64,000 nt of DNA from Nocardia camponoti (GTDB lineage Bacteria; Actinomycetota; Actinomycetes; Mycobacteriales; Mycobacteriaceae), in assembly GCF_014646135.1 (NCBI RefSeq), contig NZ_BMMW01000004.1:186001-250000 (forward strand), written 5' to 3'. Both the position numbers and the translations under genes were made by a program. Positions 61,306 through 64,000 of this stretch are shown one piece after another (position 1 is the first letter of the stretch; every line of letters starts with the position of its first letter). The notes under the pieces are model-generated. The model saw only the letters and a program-made list of their open reading frames with translations. It was not told the origin of the DNA and searched no databases.

Positions 61306-62436
61306 TTAGTCGCCGGCTATCGCATGACGAAGCTGCACCGCGAGTGCATCAACATTGTCACTAAGAATTGTCCAATGATCGGACTCGATGGGTACGACGT
61401 GCAAACGGTCTGCCCAACTTGCATTAGCCCAGCCGGTGAGCTGAAGTATTTCTCTGCGCTCTTGCGCTGCTTCATGCGGACCAAGGGTAGAATAGAAAAG
61501 ATATACCTCTCCATCGTACAGCTGCCGAATTTGGTAGCTGGAGATTGCTGACTGGTTGTGAACGTACGCGTACGCGAATCGGCGAATTTGATCGACAGAA
61601 AGGTGTGTAGGTCGTCCGATCTGTTCGGAAAGGCGTCGTCGAATCAATTCGGCAGCGTCCTCGATGTCCTCAATGGGCATCGATACAGGCGGAGAAACGC
61701 CTAGCGCCCGGCTAACGAAATCAACCGCACGTGGGTGAACCGGTGTTCGAATCTGCACTAAATCGGTATCAATCAGCGCCACGAGTCCGACTTGCTCACC
61801 GCTTCGTCGTAGTCGATGCGCCATTTCCAACGCCACTAGGCCTCCCATCGAGTAGCCGCCGAGGTGATAGGGTCCGCGCGGCTGGATACGCCGCACTTCC
61901 CTCAGGTAACGCTCGGCCATATCCTCGACGCTCAGTAGCTGCTCATCGATGTAACGATTCATCGACTCGAAAGCATAGAAACTCATCTCATCGGCTAATG
62001 TTCGCGCCAATCTCGCGAAGACGAGTGCGTGGCCTCCCAAACCGTGCACGCAGAAGAAGTTCCGCCGCGACGTCATTGACGAGAGCCGGACGAGACCGAG
62101 TGCGCCGTCGGTGATTCTACCGCTCGCACGTAGTCGATTCGCGAGTTCGGTGATAGTACCGGCCTCGGCGACGACGTTCATGGGTAGCGAGCACGAGAAG
62201 TGCTTCTCCAGCAACGACAACATCTCCGCAGCCGCTCTCGAAGTGCCGCCGAGGTCGAAGAAGTTGTCGTTCACGCCAACCTGCTGCAGGCCGAGCACCT
62301 CGGTCCAGATATCGATAAGCGACTGTTCCAAAGCTGACGTCGGAACGGTTGCCACTTTTGGCGGCGTCGGTGCGTCAGCTAACGTGACCGTCACGGTTTG
62401 TACGAGCTGGCAAGGCTCCGGCCGCAACTCATCCAT
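61306..62436 (-). CDS. Carrier protein-thioesterase didomain (NRPS type)
   Basis: A 376-residue protein from ATG 62436; the longer frame to 62487 overlaps the AKR gene. A peptidyl carrier domain (about 30-105) has DNFFDLGGTSRAAAEML with the phosphopantetheine serine. A type I thioesterase (about 125-375) has nucleophile GGYSMGG, acid in LIDTDL and histidine in SDHWTIL. It releases a chain tethered to its own PCP. No adenylation or condensation domain lies in the window, so it works with partners elsewhere. 8-nt overlap with the AKR gene. Confidence 0.9.
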   Translation of the reverse strand: MDELRPEPCQLVQTVTVTLADAPTPPKVATVPTSALEQSLIDIWTEVLGLQQVGVNDNFFDLGGTSRAAAEMLSLLEKHFSCSLPMNVVAEAGTITELANRLRASGRITDGALGLVRLSSMTSRRNFFCVHGLGGHALVFARLARTLADEMSFYAFESMNRYIDEQLLSVEDMAERYLREVRRIQPRGPYHLGGYSMGGLVALEMAHRLRRSGEQVGLVALIDTDLVQIRTPVHPRAVDFVSRALGVSPPVSMPIEDIEDAAELIRRRLSEQIGRPTHLSVDQIRRFAYAYVHNQSAISSYQIRQLYDGEVYLFYSTLGPHEAAQERREILQLTGWANASWADRLHVVPIESDHWTILSDNVDALAVQLRHAIAGD

Positions 62437-63478
62437 TGAGCTCACCCATGCGCTCGGGAACATAGGGATCACCCGCAGCAGTCCCACCCGGAACGGCGTC
62501 AGCCAGCCGTTTGTCGTCGGACGCGCTTAAATTCACGCCGGCCGCCTGCAGATTGTGTAGGAGGTGCTCAGGACACTTCGTCCCCGGAATCGCGACGATG
62601 TCCGGGCCACGATTCAGCAGCCAGGCCAGCGCCACCTGCGCCGACGAACATCCAACCTCCGCCGCAATCTCGCTGATCCGCGCCACGGTGACAAGATTCT
62701 GCACCATGTTTGTCTTGCTGAATCGTGGCGTCCCGCTTCTGTAGTCGTCCTCGGAAATATCAGTGGAAGAGCGAATGCTGCCGGTCAGCAGGCCACGCCC
62801 AAGAGGGCTGTACGCGACAAAACCTACACCGAGTTCTCGCAGTGCTGGCAACAAATCAGCCTCAGGAGCCCGATGCCACACCGAGTACTCGGCCTGCACC
62901 GCAGAGATCGGCGCTATTGCGTGGGCTCGGCGTACGGTATCCGGCGCGGCCTCGCACAATCCGATATAGCGGATTTTGCCCTCGTTGACGAGTTCGGCCA
63001 TCATGCCGACCGTCTCCTCAATGGGTACGATTGGATCTACCCGATGCAGGTAGTACAGATCAAGGTGATCCACACGGAGGTTCCGCAACGAATCGTGACA
63101 GGCATTCCGGATATGAGCGGGGCTGCCATCAATGCCGGACCACGCTCCCGCACTGTCTCGTCGCAGTCCGACTTTAGTCGCGACAAGCGCATTATCACGT
63201 CGACCAGCGAGTGCCTGGCCGAGAACACGCTCGCCAGCCCCCTGCCCGTACACGTCGGCCGTGTCGAACATCGTCACACCGTTGTCCAGCGCGACCTGGA
63301 CTGTCCTGATTGCCGACGCCGGATCTGGCCGTCCATAGAACTCCATGTGTCCCATGCAGCCGAGACCGAGCGCCGACGTGATTAGGTCGCCGAGATTGCG
63401 TGTCGGCACGTCGACCGCCGCCGGTTGTGATCCCGCTGCCGAGTTCTCGAAAAGTGTGTCATTCGCTCCGTGTGGCAC
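62429..63478 (-). CDS. Aldo-keto reductase
   Basis: A 349-residue NADPH-dependent reductase. The start is GTG 63478, overlapping the aminotransferase 3' end; the longer frame to 63577 runs inside that gene. Catalytic set: D in FDTADVYG, K in VATKVGL, H in YYLHRVDP; cofactor end PGTKCPEHLLHN. Family wording (GLGCMGHMEFYG, SPLGRGLLTG) fits the AKR11/12/13 group. It may reduce an aldehyde or ketone intermediate. Confidence 0.9.
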   Translation of the reverse strand: MPHGANDTLFENSAAGSQPAAVDVPTRNLGDLITSALGLGCMGHMEFYGRPDPASAIRTVQVALDNGVTMFDTADVYGQGAGERVLGQALAGRRDNALVATKVGLRRDSAGAWSGIDGSPAHIRNACHDSLRNLRVDHLDLYYLHRVDPIVPIEETVGMMAELVNEGKIRYIGLCEAAPDTVRRAHAIAPISAVQAEYSVWHRAPEADLLPALRELGVGFVAYSPLGRGLLTGSIRSSTDISEDDYRSGTPRFSKTNMVQNLVTVARISEIAAEVGCSSAQVALAWLLNRGPDIVAIPGTKCPEHLLHNLQAAGVNLSASDDKRLADAVPGGTAAGDPYVPERMGELNG

Positions 63479-64000
63479 CGCTGACCACCTCAAGCTCACG
63501 GGCGAAGATCTCCATCGCCTGATCGATCTGATCGAGAGTGGTGGACGACGGCGGAACGAACCTGATGACGCTGCCATCGCGACGCACGCTGAAGATCAGT
63601 CCAGCTTTAAGGCAAGCATCACCCAGCGCCTTGCCTGCCTCATTCGCAGGCTCCCGAGTATCACGGTTTGTCACCAACTCGACCCCGGTAAGTTGGCCGC
63701 GGCCACGAATGTCTCCAATGAGTTCGTATCGCTCGGCGAGTTCGTGCAGGTGCTGCAGCATTCGCTCACCGAGCGCACGCGCAACTTCCGGCACATTTTC
63801 CTCAGCCACAATGTCCAGGCTGGCGATACCCGCCGCGCAGATGAGTGGATCGTTACTATGCGAGTGCGTGACTGTCATGCCGGCTTCCACAACAACCTCC
63901 TCGATAATCGGACTCGTCGTCATCGCACTGACGCCAACTCCACCGCCGAAGTGCTTCGCCAGGGTGACGATGTCTGGCACCACGCCTTCATCTTCGAAGC
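63459..64000 (-). CDS. Class III aminotransferase, C-terminal part
   Basis: The frame is open to the window edge (F-E-D-E-G upstream of the GTG at 63983). PLP-lysine region PDIVTLAKHFGGG, then THSHSNDPLICAAGIASLDIV and the C-terminal RGRGQLTGVEL, RFVPPSST typical of omega-transaminases. It adds an amino group to an aldehyde or keto intermediate. It precedes the AKR gene in the same operon with a 20-nt overlap. Confidence 0.9.
   Translation of the reverse strand, partial: FEDEGVVPDIVTLAKHFGGGVGVSAMTTSPIIEEVVVEAGMTVTHSHSNDPLICAAGIASLDIVAEENVPEVARALGERMLQHLHELAERYELIGDIRGRGQLTGVELVTNRDTREPANEAGKALGDACLKAGLIFSVRRDGSVIRFVPPSSTTLDQIDQAMEIFARELEVVSGATRSE

Overview
The window is high-GC actinobacterial DNA. 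A PrrA/PrrB two-component pair, a dynamin-like GTPase, a LepA of actinobacterial type, a cutinase-family protein, DUF3558-type lipoproteins and an EspG/PPE-like type VII secretion (T7SS) substrate set together point to a mycolic-acid-bearing genus, most likely Nocardia or a close relative. This is an inference; no rRNA or other decisive marker is present.

Layout. (1) 1-7764: chromosomal backbone with a dynamin-like GTPase (partial), a proline-rich low-complexity protein, a small secreted protein, prrA-prrB and lepA. (2) 7765 to about 39.8 kb: an integrative conjugative-type element inserted immediately upstream of lepA. It opens with a tyrosine integrase, two excisionase-like HTH proteins and a degenerate phosphoesterase-like protein. 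A regulatory and cargo module follows: an XRE regulator and an EspR-like regulator facing an operon of ImmA/IrrE peptidase, polytopic DUF6545-like membrane protein and CYP102-like P450. Next comes a T4SS-like transfer operon (15.5-31.0 kb) with a Gly/Ala-rich exported protein, cutinase, SLT-NlpC/P60 hydrolase, lipoprotein, pilin-like proteins, TrbL/VirB6-like, SCO6880-like, VirB4-like and VirD4/TraG-like proteins. No relaxase is recognisable. A HEPN-like cargo gene separates this from a T7SS substrate module (33.4-39.8 kb: YbaB-like, EspC-like, DUF1023 hydrolase, DUF3558, WXG-like, PPE-like, EspG). The right end of the element is not resolved.

(3) 39.8-47.0 kb: accessory genes, including a gene spanning a heptanucleotide repeat, unknown membrane and small proteins, a P450/UbiA pair (a possible terpenoid mini-cluster) and a TetR regulator with an unusual C-terminal domain. 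(4) 47.0-52.2 kb: an insertion graveyard. An IS21 istB gene has been split by a roughly 3.2 kb element carrying two tyrosine recombinases and an XRE protein; IS110 and DDE transposase remnants follow. (5) 52.2-64.0 kb: a biosynthetic gene cluster, all on the minus strand, that is carrier-protein dependent. It holds an aminotransferase (partial), aldo-keto reductase, PCP-thioesterase, membrane-anchored aldehyde dehydrogenase, acyl-AMP ligase, tandem ACP, thioester reductase, alpha/beta hydrolase, transglutaminase-like protein, MFS fragment and GMC oxidoreductase.

The genes within each operon are tightly packed, with many ATGA/GTGA overlaps. This supports the functional groupings: element mobility, the peptidase-membrane-P450 module, DNA or protein transfer, T7SS substrate export, and assembly of an unknown thioester-derived metabolite.
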